A program made the translations under genes and the position numbers. Source: Chloroflexota bacterium (lineage in GTDB: Bacteria; Chloroflexota; Dehalococcoidia; Lucifugimonadales; Australimonadaceae). Taken from it: a DNA stretch of 33,289 bases. How positions within the stretch are numbered: position 1 is the first letter of the stretch; each line of letters begins with the position of its first letter. Location of the stretch: positions 1 through 33,289 of the forward strand of contig JADFQE010000015.1 in the NCBI GenBank assembly GCA_022561985.1. The letters run 5' to 3'. This document shows positions 24,046 through 31,968 of the stretch, piece after piece. Below the pieces are notes generated by a model. It did not search any database and was not told where the DNA came from. It saw only the letters and a list, made by a program, of their open reading frames with translations.

Positions 24046-25320
24046 CTAGAGCTGGACTCCGGCCTCGGGCGAGAGGATCGCCACGATGTCCGGCTTGCCG
24101 ACGGGCTGGTCCTTGAAGGGGCCGCCGGTCTCCGACTCCCCCGGCCAGTAGGAGTGCTCCTGGGGCAGGGGGATCGGTCCCTCGTCCACCCGGTGGACGT
24201 TGATCGGATCGCCTCCGTCCTGCACGATCTGGATCTGCTCCTCGATCATCCGCCGGAACATGATGATGCCGACGTCCGTGACGCCGAGGGCCTCGGTCGA
24301 GCGGTCGGAGATGGCGCCCTGGGCGATCCAGGCGGTCTGGTCCTGGGCCACCACCCAGTCGTTGCGCGGCTTGCCGTGCTCGTCGAAGGTCGGGCGCTCC
24401 TCCCAGGGGATGACGTCCTGGGCTGGGTAGGTCTGGCCGACCCTCGGCACGAAGTTGCGCTGCACGATGTGCAGCGTGTGGGTGTCGTCGATGGGCACGC
24501 GGAACTGGAAGGCGTGCAGGTAGCCGGCCTCGGTGGGATGGGCCTCGCCGACGCGCAGGGTGTTGGGGAACAGGATGGGGTGGCCGATGCGCCACCACTC
24601 GTCCTCCTCCGTCTCGCCCTCCATCAGCCGGCGCTTGATGATGCCGTACTTGAACCGCTCGAAGCCCACCTTGAGCTGGTGCCTGCCCCTGGGCAGCGTC
24701 TGGCGGTTCCAGGTCTCCCGCTGCTCGGGCGATCCCGTCCGGCTCATGATCCACGTGCCCCAGTAGCGGTGCAGCCACTCGAAGTGGACGGGGTCGAGGG
24801 AGTTCTCCTGGCACTGGACCCAGTTACACGGCAGCACGCAGTAGTAGACGTCGCGCCAGGCGCTCTCCCAGGTGAGCGCGTCCCACTTCGGCAGGATCGG
24901 CGCGGGCTCCGGGCCCATGTACGCGAAGATCAGCCCGGCCAGCTCCTCGACGCGGTACGCCTTGAGCTTGACCTTGTCCTTGAAGCGGCTGCCCTCGGGC
25001 TCGGACGGCTGGTCGACGCACTGGCCGTTCACGTCGTACAGCCAGCCGTGGTAGGGGCAGCGGATGCCCTCGGGCTCCGGGATGCCGTAGGAGAGGTTCG
25101 CCTTGCGGTGCGCGCAGGACGGCTCGATCAGCCCGATCTTGCCGGCGGCCGACCGGAAGAGGACCAGGTCCTCCGAGAGGAGGCGGACCTCCTTCGTGGG
25201 GTTGTCCTCGTTGAGCTCCCCGCTGGGCGCGATGGGGTGCCAGTACCGCCGCAGCATCTGGCCCATGGGCGTGTCGGGGCCCGTCTGGGTTATCCGCTCG
25301 TTCTGCTCCTTGGTCAGCAC
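24046..25320 (-). CDS. Rieske non-heme iron oxygenase, alpha subunit-like
   Basis: The 424-aa protein has an N-terminal Rieske [2Fe-2S] domain with ligands in SCAHRKANLSYG and RCPYHGWLYD (CxH...CxxH), and a C-terminal catalytic domain with the mononuclear iron motif ENSLDPVHFEWLH near residue 180. It resembles phenylpropionate/phthalate-type dioxygenase large subunits, which attack aromatic or alicyclic substrates with reductase help. No reductase or small subunit is beside it, so partners must be elsewhere. The start is GTG at 25320 with GGGGAGG 6-7 bases upstream; the 456-aa ORF overextends. Substrate is unknown. Confidence 0.88.
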   Translation of the reverse strand: MLTKEQNERITQTGPDTPMGQMLRRYWHPIAPSGELNEDNPTKEVRLLSEDLVLFRSAAGKIGLIEPSCAHRKANLSYGIPEPEGIRCPYHGWLYDVNGQCVDQPSEPEGSRFKDKVKLKAYRVEELAGLIFAYMGPEPAPILPKWDALTWESAWRDVYYCVLPCNWVQCQENSLDPVHFEWLHRYWGTWIMSRTGSPEQRETWNRQTLPRGRHQLKVGFERFKYGIIKRRLMEGETEEDEWWRIGHPILFPNTLRVGEAHPTEAGYLHAFQFRVPIDDTHTLHIVQRNFVPRVGQTYPAQDVIPWEERPTFDEHGKPRNDWVVAQDQTAWIAQGAISDRSTEALGVTDVGIIMFRRMIEEQIQIVQDGGDPINVHRVDEGPIPLPQEHSYWPGESETGGPFKDQPVGKPDIVAILSPEAGVQL

Positions 25321-25506
25321 AGGACGCCTCCCCTCGCACGCTCGTTGGGCTCCTAGCCTACTGCGGTTGCGAGCGTTCTGCCCATCGCCGGAGCGCGTTG
25401 CGCGCGGCCGCATCACCCCTCCGCATCATCATGGAATCACCCACCCGTGTGATGCCCGAGGGCTCCCCACGGCCTACGCTCCGGGTGAGAGGCGAGGAGG
25501 AGAACG

Positions 25507-25707
25507 ATGAGTATCTTGCAGGCGCAGGGCACGTCCAATGGGGAGAGCGGCGCCGCTCAGCGCGCCGCGCAGGTGCGGACGCGGATCGCGGCCTTCCTCG
25601 ACCTCTCCATCCTCGTGCGCGGCGAGGACACGGGGCTGGTCCTCGAAACGATGGAGGCCTACGCCGCGCACAACGGCGAGCCGCAGCCGGCGCCCGAGCG
25701 GGCGTAG
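25507..25707 (+). CDS. small hypothetical protein
   Basis: The 66-aa protein has no family I recognise. It is preceded by a very strong GAGGAGGAG at the right distance from ATG 25507, which argues for translation. The sequence is Ala-rich with a central helix (AAFLDLSILVRGEDTGLVLETMEAY) and no cysteine, signal or membrane segment. It lies divergent to the Rieske gene and 72 bases before recG. The Rieske leader and this gene share about 185 bp in which I see no other feature. Confidence 0.55.
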   Translation: MSILQAQGTSNGESGAAQRAAQVRTRIAAFLDLSILVRGEDTGLVLETMEAYAAHNGEPQPAPERA

Positions 25708-25779
25708 CCCGCGACTTGCGCCCCTAGCCACGTCGCGCGCGCGTTGTAACGAACGAGAATCCTCGGCTACCCTACCGGC

Positions 25780-28383
25780 GTGACGTCTCGACCGCAGACA
25801 CCCTCGAAGTCCGGGCCCGACCGGCTGCGCGCCCTGCGCAACATCCTGGCCATGGAGACCGCCAACGGCTTCGCCGATAAAGCGGTCTCCGGGGGCCTCG
25901 ACGGCTTCCTCCGCACGCTGCTCCGTGAGCCGGACGCCGGCCCCACGATCCGCTGGCTCGCGGACCACGGCCTGCTCTCGGTCGGCTACGGCGAGCTCGA
26001 CGCCACGCTGCGCGAGCGGTGGGCCCACGAGACGGCGCGCGTGCTCGCCACCGCCGGCACGACATCCGAGGAGCCGGCGGCACCACCCCCCAAGCGCCCG
26101 CCCGAGAAGCCGGCGGCGCAGCGCAGAGCACCACGGAAGCCCGCGCCTGCGCCCGCACCCTCGCCCCCGCCTCCACCGGCGCTCGACGCGCCGGTCCTCC
26201 AGCTCAAGAGCGTCACGCGCACCCACGTCACCAAGCTCGCCAAGATGGGCGTGGAGACCGTGCGGGACCTGGTTTTCCTGTTCCCCAACCGGCACCTGGA
26301 CTACAGCCAGCGCCGGAGCGTCGCGCAGGTGCGCCCCGACGAGGACCTGACCATCGTCGTCTCGCTGTGGGAGGCGCGCCAGGTGCAGATGGGCCGCGGC
26401 GGCCGCCTCCGCGCCACCGAGGCGGTCGTCGGCGACGAAACCGGGAACCTGCGCGTCATCTGGTTCGGCCAGCCGTGGCTCGCACAGACGCTCAACCGGG
26501 CGATGGCCAAGGGCTCGCAGAGCGGCAAGGGCCCCCCGAAGCTCGTGCTCAGCGGCCGGGTCAGCGTCTTCAACGGCCGTCAGCAGATGGAGTCGCCCGA
26601 GTGGGAGCCCCTGGACGACCCCGAGGCCGCCGACTTGGTCCACACCGGCCGGCTCGTCCCCGTGTACCCGTCCACGGAGGGTCTGCCCGCGCGGACCATC
26701 CGCCGCATCGTGCGCGAGGCGCTGGAGTGCGTGAGCGTCGACGGCACGCTGCGCATCGAGGACACGCTGCCCGGCTCCATGCGCGAGCGGCTCGGCTTGA
26801 TCGGGCTCGCCGAAGCCGTCGCCCAGGCACACTACCCCGACTCGGCCGAGGCCAAGGAGACCGCCCGCCTCCGCCTCGCCTTCGACGAGCTGCTGGTGCT
26901 GCAGCTCGCGGTTGCGGCGAGGCGTGGCACCGGCAAGCAGAAGGCGGCGGGCATCCCGCTCGCGCCGATGCCCGAGCCGGTCCAGGCATTCCTGCGCTCG
27001 CTGCCCTTCGCCCTCACGAAGGGCCAGGAGACGGCGCTGGCCGAGGCCATGCGCGACGTCGCGGCCGCCGAGCGGCCCATGAGCCGCCTGCTCCAGGGCG
27101 ACGTCGGCTCCGGCAAGACGGTCGTGGCGCTCGCGCTGCTGCTGACGGCGGTCGCTGCGGGTTACCAGGGCGCGCTGATGGCGCCGACCGAGGTGCTTGC
27201 GGAGCAGCACTTCCTGAGCCTGCGGCAGATGCTGGCGGGACTCGATACGCCCCCCGCCGCTCTGCTCCAAGAGCCGTCTGAGGGCCCGGGCTGGTTCTCC
27301 GTGCGGCTGGCCGGCCACCCAAGCCCCATCACCATCGCGCTGCTGACCGGGAGCACGCGCGCCGCAGCCCGGCGCGAGCTGCGCCAGCGCATCGCCGACG
27401 GGGCGCTCGACATCCTCGTCGGCACCCACGCGCTCATCCAGCAGGAGGTCGAGCTGCCCAACCTCGCCCTCGCGGTCGTCGACGAGCAGCACCGCTTCGG
27501 GGTGCTCCAGCGCGCCGCGCTCCGCGAGAAGGGGGGCCAGGGCGACCGGCGCGACCCCCACCTGCTGCTCATGTCCGCGACGCCCATCCCACGCACGCTG
27601 GCGCTCACGCTCTACGGCGACCTGGACGTGTCGACCATCCCCGAGCTCCCGGCGGGCCGCAAGGAGATCAAGACGCGCTTCGTGAAGGCCGCACAGGCCG
27701 AGGGCGCCGAGCGGTTCCTGGTCGAGCAGGCGCGCGCGGGCCGCCAGTCCTTCGTCGTCTGCCCGCTGATCGACGAGTCCGAGACGGTCCTGGCACGCGC
27801 GGCGACGGTCGAGTACGACCGGTTGCGCGAGACGACGCTGGCGGAGCTCACCGTCGGCCTGCTGCACGGACGGATGGCACTCGCCGACAAGCAGGCGGTC
27901 ATGGACCGCTTCCGCGCAGGCGAGATCGACGTGCTCGTCGCAACGCCGGTCATCGAGGTGGGCATCGACGTGCCGAACGCCACGGTCATGCTGATCGAGG
28001 GCGCGGACCGCTTCGGCCTGGCGCAGCTCCACCAGCTCCGCGGCCGGGTGGGGCGCGGCGAGCACCAGAGCTACTGCCTGCTGCTCTCCGATGCGCTCTC
28101 GGCCGATGCCAACGAGCGCCTCAACGTGCTCGTGCGCACCAACGACGGCTTCGCCATCGCCGAGGCCGACCTGCAGCTCCGCGGCCCCGGCGACTTCTTC
28201 GGCACGCGCCAGTCCGGCCTGCCGTCGCTGCACATGGCGAGCCTCGACGACCGCGACCTGCTGGCATCGGCCCGCGACGAGGCGCGCACGCTGCTGGCCG
28301 CCGACCCGACGCTCGCCACCCACCCCCAGCTCGCCGAGGCCCTTGCGCACTACACGACCGCCGTCTCCGACGACGTCGCCTGA
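25780..28383 (+). CDS. recG: ATP-dependent DNA helicase RecG
   Basis: RecG is the superfamily-2 helicase that reverses stalled replication forks and processes Holliday junctions. The 867-aa product has an unusually long N-terminal part (residues 1-145, ending in a Pro/Ala-rich linker) as seen in Chloroflexota RecG. Then come the wedge/OB domain (DLTIVVSLWEARQVQMGRGG), Walker A LLQGDVGSGKTVVAL near residue 438, the helicase box VVDEQHRFGVLQ, motif III MSATPIPRTLALTLYGDLD, and the conserved C-terminal GRVGRGEHQSYCLL. The start is GTG at 25780 with no strong Shine-Dalgarno. The TGA overlaps the first mini-hairpin of repeat copy 3. The 976-aa antisense ORF is a shadow. Confidence 0.96.
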   Translation: MTSRPQTPSKSGPDRLRALRNILAMETANGFADKAVSGGLDGFLRTLLREPDAGPTIRWLADHGLLSVGYGELDATLRERWAHETARVLATAGTTSEEPAAPPPKRPPEKPAAQRRAPRKPAPAPAPSPPPPPALDAPVLQLKSVTRTHVTKLAKMGVETVRDLVFLFPNRHLDYSQRRSVAQVRPDEDLTIVVSLWEARQVQMGRGGRLRATEAVVGDETGNLRVIWFGQPWLAQTLNRAMAKGSQSGKGPPKLVLSGRVSVFNGRQQMESPEWEPLDDPEAADLVHTGRLVPVYPSTEGLPARTIRRIVREALECVSVDGTLRIEDTLPGSMRERLGLIGLAEAVAQAHYPDSAEAKETARLRLAFDELLVLQLAVAARRGTGKQKAAGIPLAPMPEPVQAFLRSLPFALTKGQETALAEAMRDVAAAERPMSRLLQGDVGSGKTVVALALLLTAVAAGYQGALMAPTEVLAEQHFLSLRQMLAGLDTPPAALLQEPSEGPGWFSVRLAGHPSPITIALLTGSTRAAARRELRQRIADGALDILVGTHALIQQEVELPNLALAVVDEQHRFGVLQRAALREKGGQGDRRDPHLLLMSATPIPRTLALTLYGDLDVSTIPELPAGRKEIKTRFVKAAQAEGAERFLVEQARAGRQSFVVCPLIDESETVLARAATVEYDRLRETTLAELTVGLLHGRMALADKQAVMDRFRAGEIDVLVATPVIEVGIDVPNATVMLIEGADRFGLAQLHQLRGRVGRGEHQSYCLLLSDALSADANERLNVLVRTNDGFAIAEADLQLRGPGDFFGTRQSGLPSLHMASLDDRDLLASARDEARTLLAADPTLATHPQLAEALAHYTTAVSDDVA

Positions 28384-28548
28384 AGGGCATAGCCCTTCAC
28401 CCACTCGCCAGCGCAGAGCGCGGCTGACCGAGATCGCTGGCTTCGCGCTGGCCGGGCCGCTGAGGCTGATCGGTCCGACGAGCGCCCTGCCGGGGTCGTG
28501 GACCTGCCTCGGCCGGCGCGAGTGAGTGGGTGCAGGGCTGAGCCCTGC
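28382..28548. repeat. hairpin-capped inverted element, copy 3
   Basis: The 167-bp element runs from GAAGGGC-ATA-GCCCTTC (28382-28398) to the inverted GCAGGGC-TGA-GCCCTGC (28532-28548). The left side has the shared core ACCCACTCGCCAGCGCAG with an inner arm GCGCTGGC; the right side has GAGTGGGT before the hairpin. Compared with copies 1 and 2, both stem strands changed together (C-G to G-C, A-T to G-C). It exactly fills the space between the recG stop and the start region of the next gene. Confidence 0.75.
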
Positions 28549-28552
28549 CGGG

Positions 28553-28558
28553 CATAAT
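28553..28558 (+). promoter_or_regulatory. possible -10 box just outside repeat copy 3
   Basis: CATAAT follows the right mini-hairpin by 4 bases and overlaps the ATG at 28557. If used, transcription would start around the GTG at 28566, giving a leaderless message for the MenC-like gene. Confidence 0.35.
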
Positions 28559-29678
28559 GGCGGGCGTGCGTATCACCAAGCTCGAATGGAGAGGCATCCG
28601 GGTCCCGCTGCGGGACGTGCCGGCCGGGCGTGAGGCCGTGCCCGAGCGCCACGCGCTGCTGGTCTGGATCCACACCGACGACGGCCTCGTCGGCGTGGGC
28701 GAGGCATCGCCCGTCGCGCCGGGCCGTCCGGAGCACACCGGCGACGTCGCGAGGATCCTCCACGACCTCGCCCCCTCCGCCCTCGGCCTCCCACCGTCCG
28801 TCGCCCTCGGCGTGCTCCTCGCGCTCGCGCCCCAGACCGAGGCCGGGGACGCCGCGCGCTTCGGCCTGGAGACGGCGGCGCTCGACCTGATCGGCAAGCG
28901 CTCCGGCCGCCCCATCGTCACGCTCCTCGGCGGCGTCATCGACTGGGTGGGCATGCACGCGAATATCGGCTTCGAGGAGCCCGCGGAGGCCGCGCGCCAG
29001 GCGGCCGAGGCCGTCGCCCGCGGCTTCCGCTCGGTCAAGGTGACCCTCGGCTCGCACGACCCGGAGGTGGACGTCGAGGTCGTGCGCCTGGTGCGGACTG
29101 CCATCGGGCCGGCGGTGAGGCTGCGGGCCGACGCCGACGAGGTGTGGTCGCCGGAGCGCGCGATCGACGTGCTCTGCCGGCTCGGCCCCTACGACCTCGA
29201 CCTCGTCGAGCAGCCCGTCTTCGCCCAGGACCTCTCCGGCATGGCGCAGGTCCGCAGGGCGGCGCCCATGCAAGTCGCGGCCGACGAGTCCGTCGCCTCG
29301 CTGGAGGACGCGCAACGGGTGATCGACGCGGACGCGGCCGACGTCCTCGTGGTGAAGCCGTCGCGCGCCGGCGGGCTCTACGCCTCCCGCGCCATCATGG
29401 AGCTCGCCCGCGACCACGGCCTCGGCAGCATCGTGAGCTCCTCGTTCGAGACCGGGGTGGGGATCGCGGCGTCGCTGCACGTCGCGGCCTCCCTCGGCCC
29501 GGCGTCTATGAGCGGCATCGCGTCGGGAGCGGCGCTCGAGCACGACATGCTGACCCAGCCGCTGGTCCCGGTCCGGGGGCACATCACCGTGCCGCAGATG
29601 CCGGGCCTGGGCGTCGAGGTCGACCTCGATGCCGTCAACCACTACACCACCGACCTCGCCGGCGTGGTGATGGGCTGA
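28557..29678 (+). CDS. enolase-superfamily enzyme, MenC/muconate-cycloisomerase-like
   Basis: The 373-aa protein has the enolase-superfamily capping domain and barrel. Metal ligands are Asp192 in RLRADADEVW, Glu218 in LDLVEQPV and Asp243 in ADESVAS; a late Lys267 in VVKPSRAGG and the SSSFETGVGIAASLHVAA loop look like o-succinylbenzoate synthase. The KxK motif reads SVKVTLG, so the catalytic second Lys is Thr163, which is unusual and leaves the activity uncertain. The start is ATG 28557 or, more likely for a leaderless message, GTG 28566; no Shine-Dalgarno is seen. Flanked on both sides by hairpin-capped repeats. Confidence 0.8.
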   Translation: MAGVRITKLEWRGIRVPLRDVPAGREAVPERHALLVWIHTDDGLVGVGEASPVAPGRPEHTGDVARILHDLAPSALGLPPSVALGVLLALAPQTEAGDAARFGLETAALDLIGKRSGRPIVTLLGGVIDWVGMHANIGFEEPAEAARQAAEAVARGFRSVKVTLGSHDPEVDVEVVRLVRTAIGPAVRLRADADEVWSPERAIDVLCRLGPYDLDLVEQPVFAQDLSGMAQVRRAAPMQVAADESVASLEDAQRVIDADAADVLVVKPSRAGGLYASRAIMELARDHGLGSIVSSSFETGVGIAASLHVAASLGPASMSGIASGAALEHDMLTQPLVPVRGHITVPQMPGLGVEVDLDAVNHYTTDLAGVVMG

Positions 29679-29888
29679 CCAGGGCCTCGCCCTGGACCCA
29701 CTCGCTCGCGCCAACTGACGCTCCTCTCCAGGCCGGTTGAGCGCTCGCCGGACCGCCACGGATGCGGCTCAGCGCTGGCCATGTACCTGTCATCCTGAGT
29801 GCGCGAAGGATCTCGTCCCCCGGCCTTGCTCGCTCGCCCGGGCTGCTGATGCTGAGCGGCAGCGAGCGGGTCCAGGGCAGTGCCCTGG
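29679..29888. repeat. hairpin-capped inverted element, copy 4, with nested repeat
   Basis: The 210-bp element begins at the base after the MenC-like stop with CCAGGGC-CTC-GCCCTGG (29679-29695) and ends with the inverted CCAGGGC-AGT-GCCCTGG (29872-29888), just before the argS -10 box. ACCCACTCGCTCGCG on the left and GCGAGCGGGT on the right echo the other copies, but the core differs. It contains a CATCCTGAGTGCGCGAAGGA segment at 29791-29810, the type of interspersed repeat often mistranslated in related genomes. Confidence 0.72.
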
Positions 29889-29894
29889 TAGAAT
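29889..29894 (+). promoter_or_regulatory. -10 box of argS
   Basis: TAGAAT directly abuts the right mini-hairpin of repeat copy 4 and ends 6 bases before the argS ATG, which predicts a leaderless transcript. There is no Shine-Dalgarno in the gap. Confidence 0.45.
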
Positions 29895-29900
29895 CGCCGC

Positions 29901-31574
29901 ATGCTCATCCGCGAGGTCATCACCCAGCGCATCGCCGATGCGATCACAGCCGCGCAGCAGCAGGGCGCGCTGCCCGCCTTCGATGTCCCGGACGTCGCGC
30001 TCGACCGGCCGCAGGACCCGGAGCACGGCGACTTCGCCAGCTCGCTGCCCCTGCGGCTCGCCAAGCAGGCGCGCATGGCCCCGCTGGCCATCGCCGAGGC
30101 GCTCGTGCCGCACGTCGCGGCGGGCGACCCGATCGATCGCGTGTGGGCCGCGCCGCCCGGCTTCCTGAACGTGGCGCTGAGCCCGGCGTGGCTCCAGCGG
30201 CAGGTGGACGACGTGCTCGCGCAGGGCGAGGCTTTCGGGAACACGAGCACGGGCAAAGGCCGCAGCGTGCAGGTCGAGTTCGTCAGCGTGAACCCGACGG
30301 GCCCGGTCCACGTCGGCCACGCCCGCGGCGCGGTGCTCGGCAGCACGCTCGCCAACACGCTCGCGGCGGCCGGCTTCGACGTCACGCGCGAGTACTACGT
30401 GAACGACGCCGGCACGCAGATGGAGATCTTCTACGCGTCGGTGTTCGCGCGGTACGCCCAGGCGCTCGGCCGGGCCGACGAGCAGATCCCGGAGGACGGC
30501 TACCGCGGCGACTACCTGGTCGTCCTGGGCAAGGAGCTTGCGGCGGAGCACGGCGACCGCTTCTTGAGCATGGAGCGCAAGCAGGCGGTGGCCGAGCTCG
30601 GCGCGGCCGGTCTGGAGCGCATGCTCGATGGCATCCGCACCGACCTCGCGCGCATCGGCGTCGAGTTCGACGTCTGGTTCCGCGAGCGCTCGCTGTTCGA
30701 GAGCGGGCAGTACGACGCGGCCATCGCCGAGCTGGAGGGGCGCGGGGCGACCGTCCAGCGGGACGGCGCGCTCTGGTTCACCTCCGCGGCGCTGGGGGAC
30801 GACAAGGACAACGTGCTCGTCCGCAGCACGGGGCAGCCGACGTACTTCGCGTCGGACATCGCCTACCACCGCAACAAGTTCGAGGAGCGCAGCTTCGACC
30901 GCGTCATCGACATCTGGGGCGCCGACCACCAGGGCCACGTCACGCGCATGAAGACGGCGATGCGGGCGCTCGGGATCGACCCGGAGCGGCTGCACATCAT
31001 CATCTCCCAGCTCGTCACGCTGCGCCAAGGCGGCGATCGGGTCCGCGCCTCCAAGCGCACGGGGCAGATCGTGACGCTCTCCGACCTGGTGGACGAGGTC
31101 GGGGCCGATGCCTGCCGCTACTTCTTCCTGGCGCGCGCGGCCGAGAGCCAGATGGACTTCGACCTGGAGCTCGCGAAGAAGGAGTCGGGCGACAACCCGG
31201 TCTACTACGTGCAGTACGCGCACGCGCGCATCGCGGGCATCCTGCGGCAGGCGAAGGAGCGCAGCGTGCGCTGGGACGACGGCGACCCGTCGCTGCTCGT
31301 CGACGACGCGGAGCTCGCGCTCATCCGCAAGATGCTGCTGCTGCCCGAGCACGTCGAGTCGATCGCGATGACGCTGGCGCCCCACGCGCTGCCGCACTAC
31401 GCCGCCGAGCTGGCGACGGCGTTCCACTGGTTCTACGACCGCTGCCGCGTGCTGTCGGCCGAGCCGGCCGAGGCGCCGCTGATGAAGGCGCGCCTCAAGC
31501 TCGTCGAGGCCGCGAAGACGGTCCTCGCCCGCACGCTCGGCCTCATGGGCATGTCCGCACCGGAGACGATGTAG
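29901..31574 (+). CDS. argS: arginyl-tRNA synthetase
   Basis: ArgRS charges tRNA-Arg with arginine. The 557-aa class I enzyme has an N-terminal arginyl-tRNA additional domain (HGDFASSLPLRLAKQ), the HIGH signature as GPVHVGHARGAVLG near residue 137, a catalytic-domain segment IDIWGADHQGHVTRM, the degenerate KMSKS region VRASKRTGQIVTL near 380, and a C-terminal DALR anticodon domain (NPVYYVQYAHARIAGILRQA to the end MGMSAPETM). Length is typical. The ATG at 29901 lies 6 bases after a -10 box, so the message may be leaderless. Confidence 0.97.
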   Translation: MLIREVITQRIADAITAAQQQGALPAFDVPDVALDRPQDPEHGDFASSLPLRLAKQARMAPLAIAEALVPHVAAGDPIDRVWAAPPGFLNVALSPAWLQRQVDDVLAQGEAFGNTSTGKGRSVQVEFVSVNPTGPVHVGHARGAVLGSTLANTLAAAGFDVTREYYVNDAGTQMEIFYASVFARYAQALGRADEQIPEDGYRGDYLVVLGKELAAEHGDRFLSMERKQAVAELGAAGLERMLDGIRTDLARIGVEFDVWFRERSLFESGQYDAAIAELEGRGATVQRDGALWFTSAALGDDKDNVLVRSTGQPTYFASDIAYHRNKFEERSFDRVIDIWGADHQGHVTRMKTAMRALGIDPERLHIIISQLVTLRQGGDRVRASKRTGQIVTLSDLVDEVGADACRYFFLARAAESQMDFDLELAKKESGDNPVYYVQYAHARIAGILRQAKERSVRWDDGDPSLLVDDAELALIRKMLLLPEHVESIAMTLAPHALPHYAAELATAFHWFYDRCRVLSAEPAEAPLMKARLKLVEAAKTVLARTLGLMGMSAPETM

Positions 31575-31620
31575 GCAGGAGTCCAGCAAGATACCGAGGG
31601 ATGTGAAGCGGAGGTTCGCC

Positions 31621-31968
31621 ATGGCGGAGGGGCAAGAGCAATCCTGGCGTGAGCGAGGGAAGGAAGCCGCTCGTCGAGCGACTGAGCCCCTGACCACGGC
31701 GGCTGACGCCATATCGGGTCGGGGCATTGAGAAAGAGGTTGCTCAGTACTCCGAAGTATTTACCCAAGTGGCTCTCGGGCTTCACGAAGACCTGACGGCG
31801 GCCACCAGACAGATCGGCGAACTGGAATCGGCTGTTGCCGAGCTGAGGGTCGCGCAGAGGTCGCGGGATCGATCACTGTCTCGACTGACGAGGATCTCCG
31901 TTGCCGTCGTGGGCGCACTGGCCATAGCGGTCGCGGCACTTGGCGTGGGGACATGGGCAACGATCTAG
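31621..31968 (+). CDS. small coiled-coil membrane protein, unknown
   Basis: I do not recognise this 115-aa protein. The N-terminus is charged (QEQSWRERGKEAARRATE), residues about 55-88 form a likely coiled coil (EDLTAATRQIGELESAVAEL), and a single C-terminal transmembrane helix follows (ISVAVVGALAIAVAALGVG), so the protein is probably tail-anchored with the coiled coil in the cytoplasm. The ATG at 31621 has GGAGG 6 bases upstream. Its end overlaps the next gene by 16 bases, so the two are coupled. GC content and codons (ATA, TTT) differ from argS, hinting at transfer. Confidence 0.7.
   Translation: MAEGQEQSWRERGKEAARRATEPLTTAADAISGRGIEKEVAQYSEVFTQVALGLHEDLTAATRQIGELESAVAELRVAQRSRDRSLSRLTRISVAVVGALAIAVAALGVGTWATI

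Noticed and set aside
25474-28404. 976-aa ORF antisense to recG
   Set aside because: High GC creates long open shadow frames; composition is Arg/Ala/Gly/His-rich with no family pattern, while recG is unambiguous.
1077-29888. Mini-hairpins as ordinary Rho-independent terminators
   Set aside because: No U-tract follows them, they occur in pairs with shared flanking cores, and some sit at gene starts rather than ends.
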